Source: Flavobacterium sp. CF136 (lineage in GTDB: Bacteria > Bacteroidota > Bacteroidia > Flavobacteriales > Flavobacteriaceae). From it: a stretch of DNA of 64,000 nt. The notes under the pieces were generated by a model. It saw nothing but the letters and a program-made list of their open reading frames with translations, was not told where the DNA came from and searched no databases. Shown here piece after piece: positions 1 to 9,935 of this stretch. Made by a program: the position numbers and the translations under genes. Every line of letters begins with the position of its first letter. Position 1 is the stretch's first letter. The stretch spans positions 1 through 64,000 of the forward strand of contig NZ_AKJZ01000041.1 of assembly GCF_000282055.1 (NCBI RefSeq). Reading direction: 5' to 3'.

Positions 1-39
1 AGTGCAGAGTGGTTTAGTAAACTCAAGATAACCGTGTAA
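1..39 (+). CDS. Possible 3' end of an upstream gene
   Basis: The frame starting at base 1 reads SAEWFSKLKITV and then a TAA at 37-39. A beta-rich ending followed by about 210 bases of non-coding sequence would fit the tail of an upstream polysaccharide-locus gene. Only 12 codons are visible, so neither the family nor the reality of the gene can be established. An out-of-frame coincidence is possible. Confidence 0.3.
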   Translation, partial: SAEWFSKLKITV

Positions 40-251
40 GACGAAAAGCAAGCATAATGAAGCTATAGTTTTGTTTTGTTTTGTTTCTCCTGCAATATGC
101 CTCGAATATCAACAAAGGATATGAAAACGGTACTAAATCGGATACATTAGGGGCCATGTTTTTATAATAGTAATAAGTAGTTTTACGATCTTATTTTTTT
201 TGATTTCAAAAAAAATAGGCCATTGTAATTGATTTTAAATAAATTTTAAAT
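40..251. other. Leader region of the GH locus
   Basis: This is AT-rich non-coding sequence with three tandem TTTTG units at about 69-83. No gene is seen. It probably carries the promoter of the GH43-GH74 operon, but no convincing TAnnTTTG box was fixed. Confidence 0.4.
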
Positions 252-1823
252 ATGAAAAAAATAATTGTTTTTATAATTTGCATTTTTGGTTTCTATCACT
301 ATTCTAATGCTCAGGGATATAAAAACCCTGTCATTTCAGGCTTTCATCCGGATCCGAGTGTGTGTAGGGTTGGTGATGATTATTATTTAGTAACCAGCAG
401 TTTCGAATATTTTCCGGGGGTTCCGGTCTTTCATAGCAAAGACTTAATTAACTGGACAAAAATCGGACATTGTCTGACCCGTCCTTCCCAACTCAAATTA
501 GACAAATGCCTGCCTTCTGCCGGGATCTATGCACCGACAATCCGTTATCATGAAGGTCTTTTTTATATGGTGACCACAAATGTATCCAGTGGAAATTTTT
601 ATGTGTATACAGATAACCCTGCCGGCGAATGGTCTGAACCTGTTTATGTAGATCAGGGAGGTATTGATCCTACGTTGTATTTTGAAGACGGCAAATGTTA
701 CTTTGTGTCAAACGGCAAAGGCATCACCATTTCTGAAATAGATATTAAAACAGGAAAAAAACTTACTGAAAGCAGAATCGTATGGAATGGTACAGGAGGA
801 CGTTATCCTGAATCGCCACATATTTATAAAAAAGATGGATTGTATTATTTATTGATTTCTGAAGGTGGTACCGAGTATGGACATAAAATGACGATTGCAC
901 GCAGCAAATCTCTTTATGGACCTTATGAGTCTAACCCTTCTAATCCGATTTTTACGCACATAAATGAAATTTCTCAAAACAACCTAATTCAGGGTACCGG
1001 GCATGGAGATTTTGTTCAGGCACATGATGGTTCCTGGTGGATAGTATTCCTGGGCTTTCGTCCACAAAGCTTATTGCATCACGTATTGGGACGCGAAACA
1101 TTTTTAGCTCCGGTAAGATGGGATGCAAATGCCTGGCCAGTGATAAATGGCAACGGTACGGTTAACATAGATATGAATGTGCCTACTTTACCTTTAAAGC
1201 TTGTGAAGCAGCAAGCCCTCGCTACCGATTTTGATGAAGTGAAGTTAGGTGTTGATTGGAACTATCTCCGAAACCCATTCATGAAAAATTATTCTCTGAT
1301 GGAAAAGAAAGGTTCATTGAGGTTGAAAGCAAGCCCGCTTTCTTTGGATGCTGCTGATTCCCCTACTTTTGTGGGACGCAGACAGGAACATATTGATTTT
1401 TCGGCTACCACTGTGCTATCTTTAAATGATGCAATGCAAGATGACGAAGCGGGAATGACAATTTATTACTCACCTCAGGCCCATTATGACATCTTTTTAA
1501 AAAAATCGGAAAAAGGCAAGCGTAAACTGCTAGTGCGTTATCATATGGGTGTGCTGAATCACACCGCATACGAGATGGAAATTCCCGGTGATAAAATTTA
1601 TTTGAAGGTTAAAGGAGATAAGGACTTTTACTCGTTTTATTATTCGACGGACGGGGAGAAATTTAATTTTTTAAACAAGATAAACATATGGTATCTAAGT
1701 TCTGAAACCAATGGGGGGTTCACCGGAGTTTATATTGGATTATATGCCGCATCCCAAAATAAAAATACTAAAGGGTATGCCGATTTTGATAAATTCATAT
1801 ATAAACCGGGCAATTCAGATTAA
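252..1823 (+). CDS. GH43 beta-xylosidase/arabinofuranosidase, secreted
   Basis: Exo-acting glycoside hydrolase of family 43, expected to release xylose or arabinose from xylan or xyloglucan side chains. A signal peptide (about residues 1-20, ending SNAQ) predicts export. The three GH43 catalytic positions can be read in the five-bladed propeller: the base Asp34 in FHPDPSV, the pKa-modulating Asp139 in GGIDPTLYF, and the acid Glu187 in YPESPHIY. Residues from about 320 to the end form a beta-sandwich (concanavalin-like, the GH43 C-terminal type), giving the 523-residue length usual for this subgroup. It is the first complete gene of the locus and is followed 46 bp later by a GH74 gene, so they are probably co-transcribed. 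Exact substrate specificity cannot be read from sequence. Confidence 0.9.
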   Translation: MKKIIVFIICIFGFYHYSNAQGYKNPVISGFHPDPSVCRVGDDYYLVTSSFEYFPGVPVFHSKDLINWTKIGHCLTRPSQLKLDKCLPSAGIYAPTIRYHEGLFYMVTTNVSSGNFYVYTDNPAGEWSEPVYVDQGGIDPTLYFEDGKCYFVSNGKGITISEIDIKTGKKLTESRIVWNGTGGRYPESPHIYKKDGLYYLLISEGGTEYGHKMTIARSKSLYGPYESNPSNPIFTHINEISQNNLIQGTGHGDFVQAHDGSWWIVFLGFRPQSLLHHVLGRETFLAPVRWDANAWPVINGNGTVNIDMNVPTLPLKLVKQQALATDFDEVKLGVDWNYLRNPFMKNYSLMEKKGSLRLKASPLSLDAADSPTFVGRRQEHIDFSATTVLSLNDAMQDDEAGMTIYYSPQAHYDIFLKKSEKGKRKLLVRYHMGVLNHTAYEMEIPGDKIYLKVKGDKDFYSFYYSTDGEKFNFLNKINIWYLSSETNGGFTGVYIGLYAASQNKNTKGYADFDKFIYKPGNSD

Positions 1824-1869
1824 ACATGATTTAAATTTTTTAACCTACAAAAACATAAAAAACTCAATT

Positions 1870-4269
1870 ATGAATAAAAAAATAATTTTTATAATATTCC
1901 TGCTGGTCAGTACTATTTCTTCATTTGCTCAGTTTGCATTCAAAAATATACCAATCGGAGGAGGAGGTTTTGTAACTGGTATTATTAGCCATAAAACAAC
2001 CGGTGATATTTACTGCCGTACTGATGTTGGCGGTGCCTACCGTTGGGATGCGCCAAGCAATAAATGGGTTCAGTTGCTTAACTGGATTTCCGATGCACAA
2101 GGTGGTTATATGGGTGTGGAAGCTTTGGCTATTGATGAGCAAAACCCCAATAATATTTATATGCTGTGTGGTACTTCTTATTTCAATAATGGGGCGACTG
2201 CAATTCTGAAATCTACAGATAAAGGAAATTCTTTCTCAGTTGTCGATGTTACTTCAAAGTTCAAAGCACATGGAAATGGATATGGACGAGGAAATGGAGA
2301 ACGACTTGTGGTAGATCCGAACAATAGTAATGTCCTGTTTTGTGGTACAAGAGCCAATGGTTTGTGGAAAAGTATTGACGGTGGTGTTACATGGAATCTT
2401 GCGTGGAACGGTGTAACCACTACTACGAATGAAAACGGAATTTGTTTTGTCCTTTTTGACCCATCAACAGCATCAGGTGGAACTACAAAGACAATGTATA
2501 TCGGAGTTTCACGCACGGGTAGCGATAACATTTATAAAAGTACCGACGGCGGAGCAACATTCACTCCAATTTCAGCCACAACTACCTATTTTCCTCATAG
2601 GGCTGTACTTCAGGGTACGACTATGTATGTTACCTACGCTGATGATCAAGGACCGGGTACTAATAATGTAGGCAGGGTATTTAAGCTGAACACTTCTACC
2701 GGTGTCTGGACGAATGTTACACCATTAACATGGGGCAATACTTCTCTTTCTTATGGCGGTGTCGATATCGACCCTGCAAATGTCAATAGGGTGGTGATTT
2801 CAACAACAGGAGTTTATAATAATAATCAATATGGTACTGCCTGGGGAGATTTTATTTATTTCTCAACCGATGGAGGTTCGACCTGGACTATAAAGAATGG
2901 TTCTAATAGTACATTTGATAATAATGGTATAGGATATACTGCGGGTCAGGTAAACTGGGCCGAATGTGCAGTTTTTGATCCTTTTGACAGCAATAAAGTG
3001 CGTGTTGTAGGAGGAGGGGGAATCTTTACCTGTCCTGATATTATAGCTGCAAATCCTGTCTGGAAATTAGATGTCATCGGTATTGAAGAAACTGCTTTTC
3101 TGGATGGTGTAAGTATCCCGGGAGGTCCGTTTGTATGTGCAATGGGCGATATGGACGGCTTTTTACTCAATGATATAACTACATTTCCGCAACAGCTTCT
3201 TCAGCCCAGTGTAGGTACAAACCGCAGCGTTGCTTTTGCGGCAGGCAATACAAATAAACTGGTACGATCAAGTGATGCTGGTGCCCAGGTTTTTTATTCT
3301 ACCAATAAGGGAGTTACATGGACGGGATGTGCTACCAGTAAAGGGCCAGGAGGAAGGTTGGCATTAAGCGCTGACGGAGGAACTATTCTTAATTGTCCAA
3401 ATGACGCTAATTTTTCTCAACAACAAAAAGTTTATTATAGTACTGATAATGGGACCAACTGGACAGAATCGACTGGTGTTGCCATATGGGGAGCGATACC
3501 CGTAGCAGATCCGGTAAACAGTAATTACTTCTACATTTATAATCCGTCCGACGGAAAAATGTATGTAAGTTCTAATAAAGGTGTCAGTTTTTCAGCTTTA
3601 GGTAATCCCGGATATACCTCTGTGCCATGGTCAACAACGTTAATACGTACAGTACTTGGATATGAAGGGCATGTTTGGGTACCCCTTGCAAACAATGGTT
3701 TAAAATATTCTACCAATCACGGACAGACTTATACCACTATTCCTAATGTTACATACTGCCGTTCAATAGGTATTGGTAATGCAGCACCCAATGCAACCTA
3801 CCCAACTCTTTTTATTTGGGGTACTGTTGGAGGTGTAAAAGGCCTTTTCAGATCAACAGATAAAGGTGCAAACTGGATTAGAATAAACGATGATGCACAT
3901 CAATATGGAGGGATAGAAATGATTGTAGGTGATAATAATGTATTTGGAAGAGCTTATTTAGCTGTACAAGGAATAACATATACCGAAGATTTAAGTACTT
4001 TAGGTATAGAAAATAATACTGATTTGCCCAATAACCAGATGGTTTTGTACCCAAATCCATCTTCAAAAACTATAAATCTTAAAGTTGAAAACCCTAATGA
4101 AATAGTGCGTATTTCAGTTTTTGATATGTTGGGAAAATCGGTTGAAACTATTGAAAAGTCGGATATCAAAAGTGAAATGACTCTGGGTGCTGCATTAACT
4201 CCAAATATTTATATAGTAAAAGTATTTGGGACAAATTTTACAAGGTCTTTCAAAATAATTAAAAAGTAA
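1870..4269 (+). CDS. GH74 xyloglucanase with T9SS sorting domain
   Basis: Glycoside hydrolase family 74, whose members are mostly endo-xyloglucanases that cut the beta-1,4-glucan backbone. The frame is open from 1711, but the ATG at 1870 starts a proper signal peptide (MNKKIIFIIFLLV...SSFAQ) and clears the preceding GH43 gene, so I use it, giving 799 residues. The tandem propellers carry many Asp-box-like repeats (STDGG, STDKG). Likely catalytic acids are Asp52 in RTDVGGAYRWD and Asp427 in AMGDMDGF. The last 75 or so residues (LYPNPSS..., VFDMLGK, ending SFKIIKK) are a type A Por secretion tail, which predicts export by the type IX system and cell-surface anchoring or release. This is the strongest indication that the locus targets xyloglucan. 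Confidence 0.92.
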   Translation: MNKKIIFIIFLLVSTISSFAQFAFKNIPIGGGGFVTGIISHKTTGDIYCRTDVGGAYRWDAPSNKWVQLLNWISDAQGGYMGVEALAIDEQNPNNIYMLCGTSYFNNGATAILKSTDKGNSFSVVDVTSKFKAHGNGYGRGNGERLVVDPNNSNVLFCGTRANGLWKSIDGGVTWNLAWNGVTTTTNENGICFVLFDPSTASGGTTKTMYIGVSRTGSDNIYKSTDGGATFTPISATTTYFPHRAVLQGTTMYVTYADDQGPGTNNVGRVFKLNTSTGVWTNVTPLTWGNTSLSYGGVDIDPANVNRVVISTTGVYNNNQYGTAWGDFIYFSTDGGSTWTIKNGSNSTFDNNGIGYTAGQVNWAECAVFDPFDSNKVRVVGGGGIFTCPDIIAANPVWKLDVIGIEETAFLDGVSIPGGPFVCAMGDMDGFLLNDITTFPQQLLQPSVGTNRSVAFAAGNTNKLVRSSDAGAQVFYSTNKGVTWTGCATSKGPGGRLALSADGGTILNCPNDANFSQQQKVYYSTDNGTNWTESTGVAIWGAIPVADPVNSNYFYIYNPSDGKMYVSSNKGVSFSALGNPGYTSVPWSTTLIRTVLGYEGHVWVPLANNGLKYSTNHGQTYTTIPNVTYCRSIGIGNAAPNATYPTLFIWGTVGGVKGLFRSTDKGANWIRINDDAHQYGGIEMIVGDNNVFGRAYLAVQGITYTEDLSTLGIENNTDLPNNQMVLYPNPSSKTINLKVENPNEIVRISVFDMLGKSVETIEKSDIKSEMTLGAALTPNIYIVKVFGTNFTRSFKIIKK

Positions 4270-4314
4270 TAGAGTATAAATTTTTCATATTTATCAATCA
4301 GGACATCATGGATA

Positions 4315-4386
4315 TGGATTTGGGATGGTGTACATCCAACAGTATTTGGTCATGAATTAATGGTTCGTGAGTGGATTAAGCAGTAG
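4315..4386 (+). pseudogene. 3' remnant of an SGNH/GDSL esterase
   Basis: This frame reads WIWDGVHPTVFGHELMVREW then IKQ and a TAG stop. DGVHPT...GH is the block V Asp-His signature of SGNH (GDSL) hydrolases, and a following 'EWI' helix is typical of their C-terminus. Nothing upstream encodes blocks I-III: the GH74 stop lies only 45 bases away, so the rest of the gene is deleted. SGNH acetyl-esterases are common partners of xylan and xyloglucan hydrolases, so this fits a former locus member. Confidence 0.75.
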
Positions 4387-4409
4387 TCTTTTGGCTTTTT
4401 TAAAATCAT

Positions 4410-6782
4410 ATGGAAAATAAGATGAATAGAACTCAAAAAATAATTAGAACATTAATTTTTTTATGTTCGACAAGTTTGTTTGCCCAGACAAGTTTGTATG
4501 TTGCTCCTAATGGGAATGATGCTGGTCAGGGAACTAAAAGGAAGCCTTTTGCTTCTATAGGTAAAGCTCTGATCGAAGGGCGTAAAATTTCAGGAAATGT
4601 GGATGTATACCTGACAGGAGGAACTTATTATTTAGATCAGCCCGTTGTATTTACATCAGAGGATTCAAAAAAAGAAAGTGAAAAACTCACCATTAAAAAT
4701 TTTGATAATCAGAAAGTGATAATCAGTGGAAGTAAAATTCTTAATTTAAAATGGAGAGCCTATAAAAATGGGATTTGGCAGGCAAAAGTATCACAGGATC
4801 TCATTTTTGACCAACTGTTTGTGAATGGGAAATTGCAACGAATGGCCAGATATCCAAATTATGACCCAACGGCTCAATATTATGGGGGATTTGCAGCAGA
4901 TGCAGTATCAAAAGAAAGAGCCAGTCTGTGGAAATCGCCTGAAGGAGGCTATGTACACGCCCTGCATTCTTCACTGTGGGGAGACTATCATTACCTCATT
5001 ACAGGGAAAGATAAAAATGGAGAACTAACTCTTGAAGGAGGCTGGCAAAACAACAGGCAAATGGGAATGCACAACAAATATCGTTTTGTTGAGAATGTTT
5101 TTGAAGAATTGGATACTGTCAACGAGTGGTTTTATGATAAGAAAACCAAAACGCTTTATTATTATCCGCCAAAGGGTTTAGATATCAAAAAGGCAAAGTT
5201 TGAAACACCGCAAATAGCCCATCTGTTTGAATTCAGGGGATCAGAAATCAAGCCAGTAAAAAACATAAGTATCGAAGGAGTAGCATTGACGCAAACTCTG
5301 CGCACCTTTATGGATAATAAAGAACCATTGTTGCGAAGCGACTGGACTATTTATAGAGGAGGTGCAGTATTTTATGATGGTGCAGTCAATTGTTCTCTTA
5401 AAAATTGTACCCTTACCAATTTTGGTGGTAATGCAGTCTTTTTTAATAATTATAATCGTAATTGTGAGGTTTCCGGATGCTTGATCTCAGAAATAGGTGC
5501 CAGTGCATTTTGTTTTGTGGGAGATCCCAATGCAGTACGTTCCCCAAGCTTTCAATATTATCAATATGTAACGTTGGATAAGATGGATCGTACTCCAGGT
5601 CCAAAGACCAACAATTACCCGGCAGAATGTAAGGTACATGATAACCTGATGTTTAATTTAGGAACAGTTGAAAAACAGTCGGCAGGGGTACAGCTGTCTA
5701 TGTGCCAAAACATAACAGTGAGCCACAACACCATTTATGATATCCCAAGAGCTGGGGTAAATGTAAATGAAGGAACCTGGGGCGGTCATATCATAGAATA
5801 CAACGATATTTTTAACACTGTAAAAGAAACTGGAGATCATGGTTCGTTCAATTCCTGGGGACGTGACAGATATTGGCATCCAGATAAAAAAGTGATGGAT
5901 TCGATTGTTGAAAACAATTATGATTTGGCTTTGGCCGATGTGGTGAAACCAATTGTTATCCAAAATAACCGCATGCGTTGCGATCATGGCTGGGATATTG
6001 ATTTGGACGATGGATCCAATAATTATATTATTCGCAATAACCTGTGCCTGAATGGAGGCATAAAACTTCGAGAAGGAGTTAATAGGATTGTTGAAAACAA
6101 CATTATGGTAAATAATACTTTTCATCCGCATGTCTGGTTTAAAAACAGTAATGATGTGTTTAAATATAATATTATTTTCAAAGGATATGCACCAATTCAC
6201 ATTGATGTTTGGGGAAAAGAAACAGATTATAATGTTTTTCCAGATTTAGCTTCTCTGGAAGAAGCTCAGGCAAGAGGAACAGATCAACATTCTGTATATG
6301 GAGGTTTTGATTTTGTGAATCCTGAAGAAGGTGATTTTAGACTAAAAGAAGGTTCCATAGCTTTTTCAGTGGGGTTTAAAAATTTTGATATGAATAGTTT
6401 TGGCGTTGTTTCGCCGGGATTAAAAGTTTTGGCTAAAAAAGTTAACATTCCTGAAATCGATATTTTTAAAAAGAGTAATGATGATGTGGTAATAGATTTC
6501 CTGGGAGCGAAGGTTAAAAACTTAAATACTCTGGGAGAACGTTCTGCAACAGGAATGGACGATACTAGAGGGGTTCTTGTATTGGAAGTAGCAAAAACTT
6601 CTGAAGCAGCTAAGTTTTTACAGGTGAATGACGTAATTCTTACTTTTAATAATAAACAAGTAAATTCACTGAACGATTTATTAGAAGCATACAAGTCACA
6701 TATTGATTTGAAAACCGAAGTGGTTATTTTTCGAAATCAGAAAGAAGAGAAGAAATGGGTTGAATTAAAGAATAAAAAATGA
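4410..6782 (+). CDS. Right-handed parallel beta-helix protein with C-terminal PDZ domain
   Basis: A secreted protein of about 790 residues; the better start may be the ATG at 4422 (MNRTQKIIRTLIF), which opens a signal peptide ending SLFAQ. It begins with LYVAPNGNDAGQGT, the usual entry to pectate-lyase-like beta-helix proteins. It continues with many helix rungs rich in NN, NI and HN steps at about residues 270-600. The last 100 or so residues (GMDDTRGVLVLEVAK...LQVNDVILTFNNKQVNSLNDL) form a PDZ domain. The architecture resembles beta-helix glycosidases such as GH141 or GH120, which act on fucosylated or xylosylated glycans, but I cannot identify catalytic residues. It follows GH74 after 140 bp holding an esterase remnant. 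A lyase or epimerase role is also possible. Confidence 0.7.
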   Translation: MENKMNRTQKIIRTLIFLCSTSLFAQTSLYVAPNGNDAGQGTKRKPFASIGKALIEGRKISGNVDVYLTGGTYYLDQPVVFTSEDSKKESEKLTIKNFDNQKVIISGSKILNLKWRAYKNGIWQAKVSQDLIFDQLFVNGKLQRMARYPNYDPTAQYYGGFAADAVSKERASLWKSPEGGYVHALHSSLWGDYHYLITGKDKNGELTLEGGWQNNRQMGMHNKYRFVENVFEELDTVNEWFYDKKTKTLYYYPPKGLDIKKAKFETPQIAHLFEFRGSEIKPVKNISIEGVALTQTLRTFMDNKEPLLRSDWTIYRGGAVFYDGAVNCSLKNCTLTNFGGNAVFFNNYNRNCEVSGCLISEIGASAFCFVGDPNAVRSPSFQYYQYVTLDKMDRTPGPKTNNYPAECKVHDNLMFNLGTVEKQSAGVQLSMCQNITVSHNTIYDIPRAGVNVNEGTWGGHIIEYNDIFNTVKETGDHGSFNSWGRDRYWHPDKKVMDSIVENNYDLALADVVKPIVIQNNRMRCDHGWDIDLDDGSNNYIIRNNLCLNGGIKLREGVNRIVENNIMVNNTFHPHVWFKNSNDVFKYNIIFKGYAPIHIDVWGKETDYNVFPDLASLEEAQARGTDQHSVYGGFDFVNPEEGDFRLKEGSIAFSVGFKNFDMNSFGVVSPGLKVLAKKVNIPEIDIFKKSNDDVVIDFLGAKVKNLNTLGERSATGMDDTRGVLVLEVAKTSEAAKFLQVNDVILTFNNKQVNSLNDLLEAYKSHIDLKTEVVIFRNQKEEKKWVELKNKK

Positions 6783-7208
6783 ATCAATGCACGATTATGA
6801 TACCAATTTAATCATGTTATTTGTAAAAATAACAAGCAAACTTGGTTAACGAATGAATATAAAAACATTTTATTTTCCAGCTTCTGTTGATCCACTTTAA
6901 GTAAATGAAACGAATTAAAAAACAGTAAAAATAGACCAGTTCACCATAAACTAGCGATTCCAAAGCTAAAAAAAAGGTAAATAACACATTTAAGCCTTAT
7001 ATGTAATACATTTTAAAGCCTTTTAAATATTTAAAAAAGTTAGTTTTACCTTCCCATAAAATGATTGTTTCAATGATAATAATAAGTTTATAAATCGATT
7101 TGAATTAAAGACAGAAACATATAGTCTAATGGGGTTTAATCAGATAAACAATCATCATCGCAAAAGGGAATATCATATTATAAAAACTAGTCAATTAAAT
7201 ATTTAAAA
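6783..7208 (+). other. Intergenic region before the GH5 gene
   Basis: AT-rich with stop codons in all frames and no gene seen. Around 6823-6840 a short inverted repeat (GTTATTT / AAATAAC) could weakly terminate the upstream operon. The remainder probably holds the promoter of the GH5-GH43-symporter operon, although no box was assigned. Confidence 0.4.
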
Positions 7209-8336
7209 ATGAGAAGATCAATCAAATCATTAATCATTGTTACCGGGCTTTTAATGTCTGCAAATGTGTGGTCTCAGTTACCAAAAGCCCAGGAAATAGC
7301 TAAAAAGATGCATGTTGGGTGGAACTTAGGAAATACACTCGAAGCAATTTGCGATGAAAATGCCTGGGGAGGAGGAAAGACATCACAAAAATTAATAGAT
7401 TCTGTTAAGGCGGCTGGATTTAATACAGTACGAATTCCAGTATCCTGGTTTTGCCATTCTGATACAATTTCGAATAAAATAAATAAAAAGTGGATAGTAC
7501 GCGTAAAAGAGGTAGTTGATTATTGTATTAAAGACGATCTCTATGTAATTGTTAATATGCACTGGGACAAGGGTTGGTTAGAAAACAGAATTAATGCAGC
7601 CAATCAGGAAGAGGTAAACAAAAGACAATATATTTATTGGAACCAAATAGCAAAATACTTTAAAAATTACGACGAACACCTGCTTTTTGCTGGGGCAAAT
7701 GAACCTAATGCTGCTAATGCTGCACAACTCGATATCCTAATGTCTTATTATCAGACTTTTGTAGATGCTGTTCGTGCAACAGGAGGCAATAATGCTTCCA
7801 GAACAATCATTGTTCAGGGGCCGGAAACAAATATTGAGAAAACACTCGATTTAATGAACAGTTTACCTAAAGATAAAATTCAGGATCGTATGATGGTTGA
7901 AGTGCATTATTATACTCCTTTTCAATTTTGTCTGATGGAAAAAGAGGCAGCCTGGGGTAAGCAGTTTTACTATTGGGGTAAAGACAATCATTCTAAAACT
8001 GATGTGGAACACAATTCTACCTGGGGAGAAGAAGCAATGGTTGATAAACTTTTTGGCGACTTGAAAACAAAATATGCTGACAAAGGAATACCAGTAATAT
8101 TAGGTGAATTTGGGGCTTATAAACGTAAACTTAGCGCTCCTTCAGACCAGGCACTTAATGAAAAATCTGTGGAATTCTTTGGTAAATATGTTGTAAAATC
8201 GGCTCTTGAAAACGGAATTATACCTTATTATTGGGATACTCCCAATAACTTATTTAATCGTGATTCAGGACAAGTATTGGATAGAGGGGTTTTAAAAGCG
8301 ATGATGGAAGGAGCCAAAGAGGCAAAGAAAAAATAA
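7209..8336 (+). CDS. GH5 endo-glucanase / xyloglucanase, secreted
   Basis: Glycoside hydrolase family 5, probably a subfamily 4-like endo-beta-1,4-glucanase or xyloglucanase. A signal peptide occupies about residues 1-22. HVGWNLGNTLEA near residue 36 and FNTVRIPVSW near 71 are hallmark strands of clan GH-A barrels. The acid/base is Glu165 in AGANEPN and the nucleophile is Glu300 in VILGEFGAYK. The 375-residue length is that of a single-domain enzyme, with no carbohydrate-binding module or T9SS tail, so it may act in the periplasm. It starts a gene set with GH43 (60 bp later) and a sugar symporter, consistent with hydrolysis followed by sugar uptake. Confidence 0.9.
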   Translation: MRRSIKSLIIVTGLLMSANVWSQLPKAQEIAKKMHVGWNLGNTLEAICDENAWGGGKTSQKLIDSVKAAGFNTVRIPVSWFCHSDTISNKINKKWIVRVKEVVDYCIKDDLYVIVNMHWDKGWLENRINAANQEEVNKRQYIYWNQIAKYFKNYDEHLLFAGANEPNAANAAQLDILMSYYQTFVDAVRATGGNNASRTIIVQGPETNIEKTLDLMNSLPKDKIQDRMMVEVHYYTPFQFCLMEKEAAWGKQFYYWGKDNHSKTDVEHNSTWGEEAMVDKLFGDLKTKYADKGIPVILGEFGAYKRKLSAPSDQALNEKSVEFFGKYVVKSALENGIIPYYWDTPNNLFNRDSGQVLDRGVLKAMMEGAKEAKKK

Positions 8337-8396
8337 TATCCAGGTATGGAAAACTAATTATCTCCAACCGTATAGCACATTAATTTTAAATATATC

Positions 8397-9917
8397 ATGT
8401 CTAAAAATAAAATAATATTAATCATATTGTTTTTTCAATTTGCTTTTTTTGCAAATGCCCAATATCAAACAACCTCTAACACAAAAGGAAAAGGATATTT
8501 TACCAATCCAATTTTTGGCGGGGATTATCCCGATCCAAGTATATTAAGAGATGGAGATGATTATTATGTAGTACATTCTTCATTTGAATATTACCCGGGA
8601 TTATTGATTTGGCACTCAAAAGACTTAATAAACTGGAAGCCATTGACATATGCCCTGAATAAAAACATTGGTTCTGTTTGGGCTCCTGATTTAGTAAAAT
8701 GTAATAACAAATATTACATCTATTTTCCTGCGAATTATAGCATCTATGTTGTAGTAGCCGATTCTATGGAGGGTCCGTGGAGTGATCCTGTAGATTTAAA
8801 AATAAGGAATATAGATCCGGGACATGTAGTCGATGAAAATGGAAAACGTTTTTTGTACTTCCCTAATGGAGGTTATGTACCGATGTCAGATGATGGGCTT
8901 TCTGTTGTTGGTGAAATGAAGTATGCTTATAGCGGGTGGCCAATTCCAAATGAATGGTCTATAGAGTGCTTTTGTCTGGAAGGACCCAAATTGATGAAAA
9001 GAGGAGAATATTATTATTTGACTGTTGTCGAAGGAGGGACTGCAGGACCAGCCACAGGACATATGATTATTTCGGCTCGTTCTAAATCGCCTTTAGGACC
9101 ATGGGAAAATTCCCCTTTCAATCCTATTCTCAGAACAAAAGACAGCAACGAAAGATGGTTGTCTAAAGGACATGGAACACCTTTTGAAGATGCCAAAGGG
9201 AATTGGTGGATGATGTTCCATTCTTATGAGAAGGGATTTTATAATTTAGGACGTCAAATTTTGCTTCTGCCACTGGAATGGACAAAAGATGGGTGGTATA
9301 AAATACCAGAAGGAGTATCTGAAACCAAGCCTGTTAAGATGCCTGGTTTGAACAACATAACTAAAGAGAATGTTTTTGCAGATAACTTTGAAGGCAATAA
9401 ACTAAATCTTCTATGGCGTTTTTATGACGAATTCGACACCGATAGATTTAAAGTAGCAGATAAAAGCGTGACGATAAAAGCTAAAGGAAACTCAATAGGG
9501 AGTTGTTCACCATTGCTTTACACACCAACTGATCATTCTTATACAGCAGAAGTAGAACTATTTATTGAAGGAAATGCAACAGGAGGGTTTACTCTTTTTT
9601 ATAATAAATCAGCTTCTTCAGCTTTTCTTGCCGATCAAAATAATCTTATAGCCAACATCCATGGATGGCAGTTTCAAACCCAAAGCAATGTAATAAAAGG
9701 ACATGTATTTTTGAAGATGAAAAATATAAATAATAATGTTGACCTGTATTATAGCCTAAATGGTAAGGACTGGCTCAAAATTGAAAACTCATTAGAAATA
9801 TCAGGCTTTCATCACAATGCTTTTGGAGGTTTTCTAGGGGTTCGTATCGGACTTTGTTCTATGGGAGAAGGTTCAGTCAAATTTAAAAATTTCAAATACA
9901 CACCAATAACTAACTAA
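8397..9917 (+). CDS. GH43 glycosidase (second copy, divergent)
   Basis: A second GH43 enzyme with a signal peptide (residues 1-22, FFANAQ). Catalytic positions are Asp46 in GGDYPDPS, Asp140 in NIDPGHVVDE and Glu195 in CLEGPKLM. The LEGP acid block and the C-terminal beta-sandwich (from about residue 320) resemble arabinan/xylan-directed GH43 members and differ clearly from the GH43 at 252-1823. The two copies therefore probably remove different side-chain sugars. The gene ends 18 bp before the symporter gene, and the pair is almost certainly co-transcribed. Confidence 0.88.
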   Translation: MSKNKIILIILFFQFAFFANAQYQTTSNTKGKGYFTNPIFGGDYPDPSILRDGDDYYVVHSSFEYYPGLLIWHSKDLINWKPLTYALNKNIGSVWAPDLVKCNNKYYIYFPANYSIYVVVADSMEGPWSDPVDLKIRNIDPGHVVDENGKRFLYFPNGGYVPMSDDGLSVVGEMKYAYSGWPIPNEWSIECFCLEGPKLMKRGEYYYLTVVEGGTAGPATGHMIISARSKSPLGPWENSPFNPILRTKDSNERWLSKGHGTPFEDAKGNWWMMFHSYEKGFYNLGRQILLLPLEWTKDGWYKIPEGVSETKPVKMPGLNNITKENVFADNFEGNKLNLLWRFYDEFDTDRFKVADKSVTIKAKGNSIGSCSPLLYTPTDHSYTAEVELFIEGNATGGFTLFYNKSASSAFLADQNNLIANIHGWQFQTQSNVIKGHVFLKMKNINNNVDLYYSLNGKDWLKIENSLEISGFHHNAFGGFLGVRIGLCSMGEGSVKFKNFKYTPITN

Positions 9918-9935
9918 TAACTAACAACAAATAAC

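Noticed and set aside
69..83. Three TTTTG units as a possible repeat array
   Set aside because: Only three short units in AT-rich leader DNA; no CRISPR-like spacer structure here or elsewhere in the window.
1711..1869. In-frame 5' extension of the GH74 gene
   Set aside because: It overlaps the end of the GH43 gene and lies before a complete signal peptide that starts at 1870.
5658..6200. 180-codon minus-strand frame inside the beta-helix gene
   Set aside because: It is antisense to a well-supported gene and has no recognisable domain; the repetitive NN-rich helix rungs create open antisense frames.
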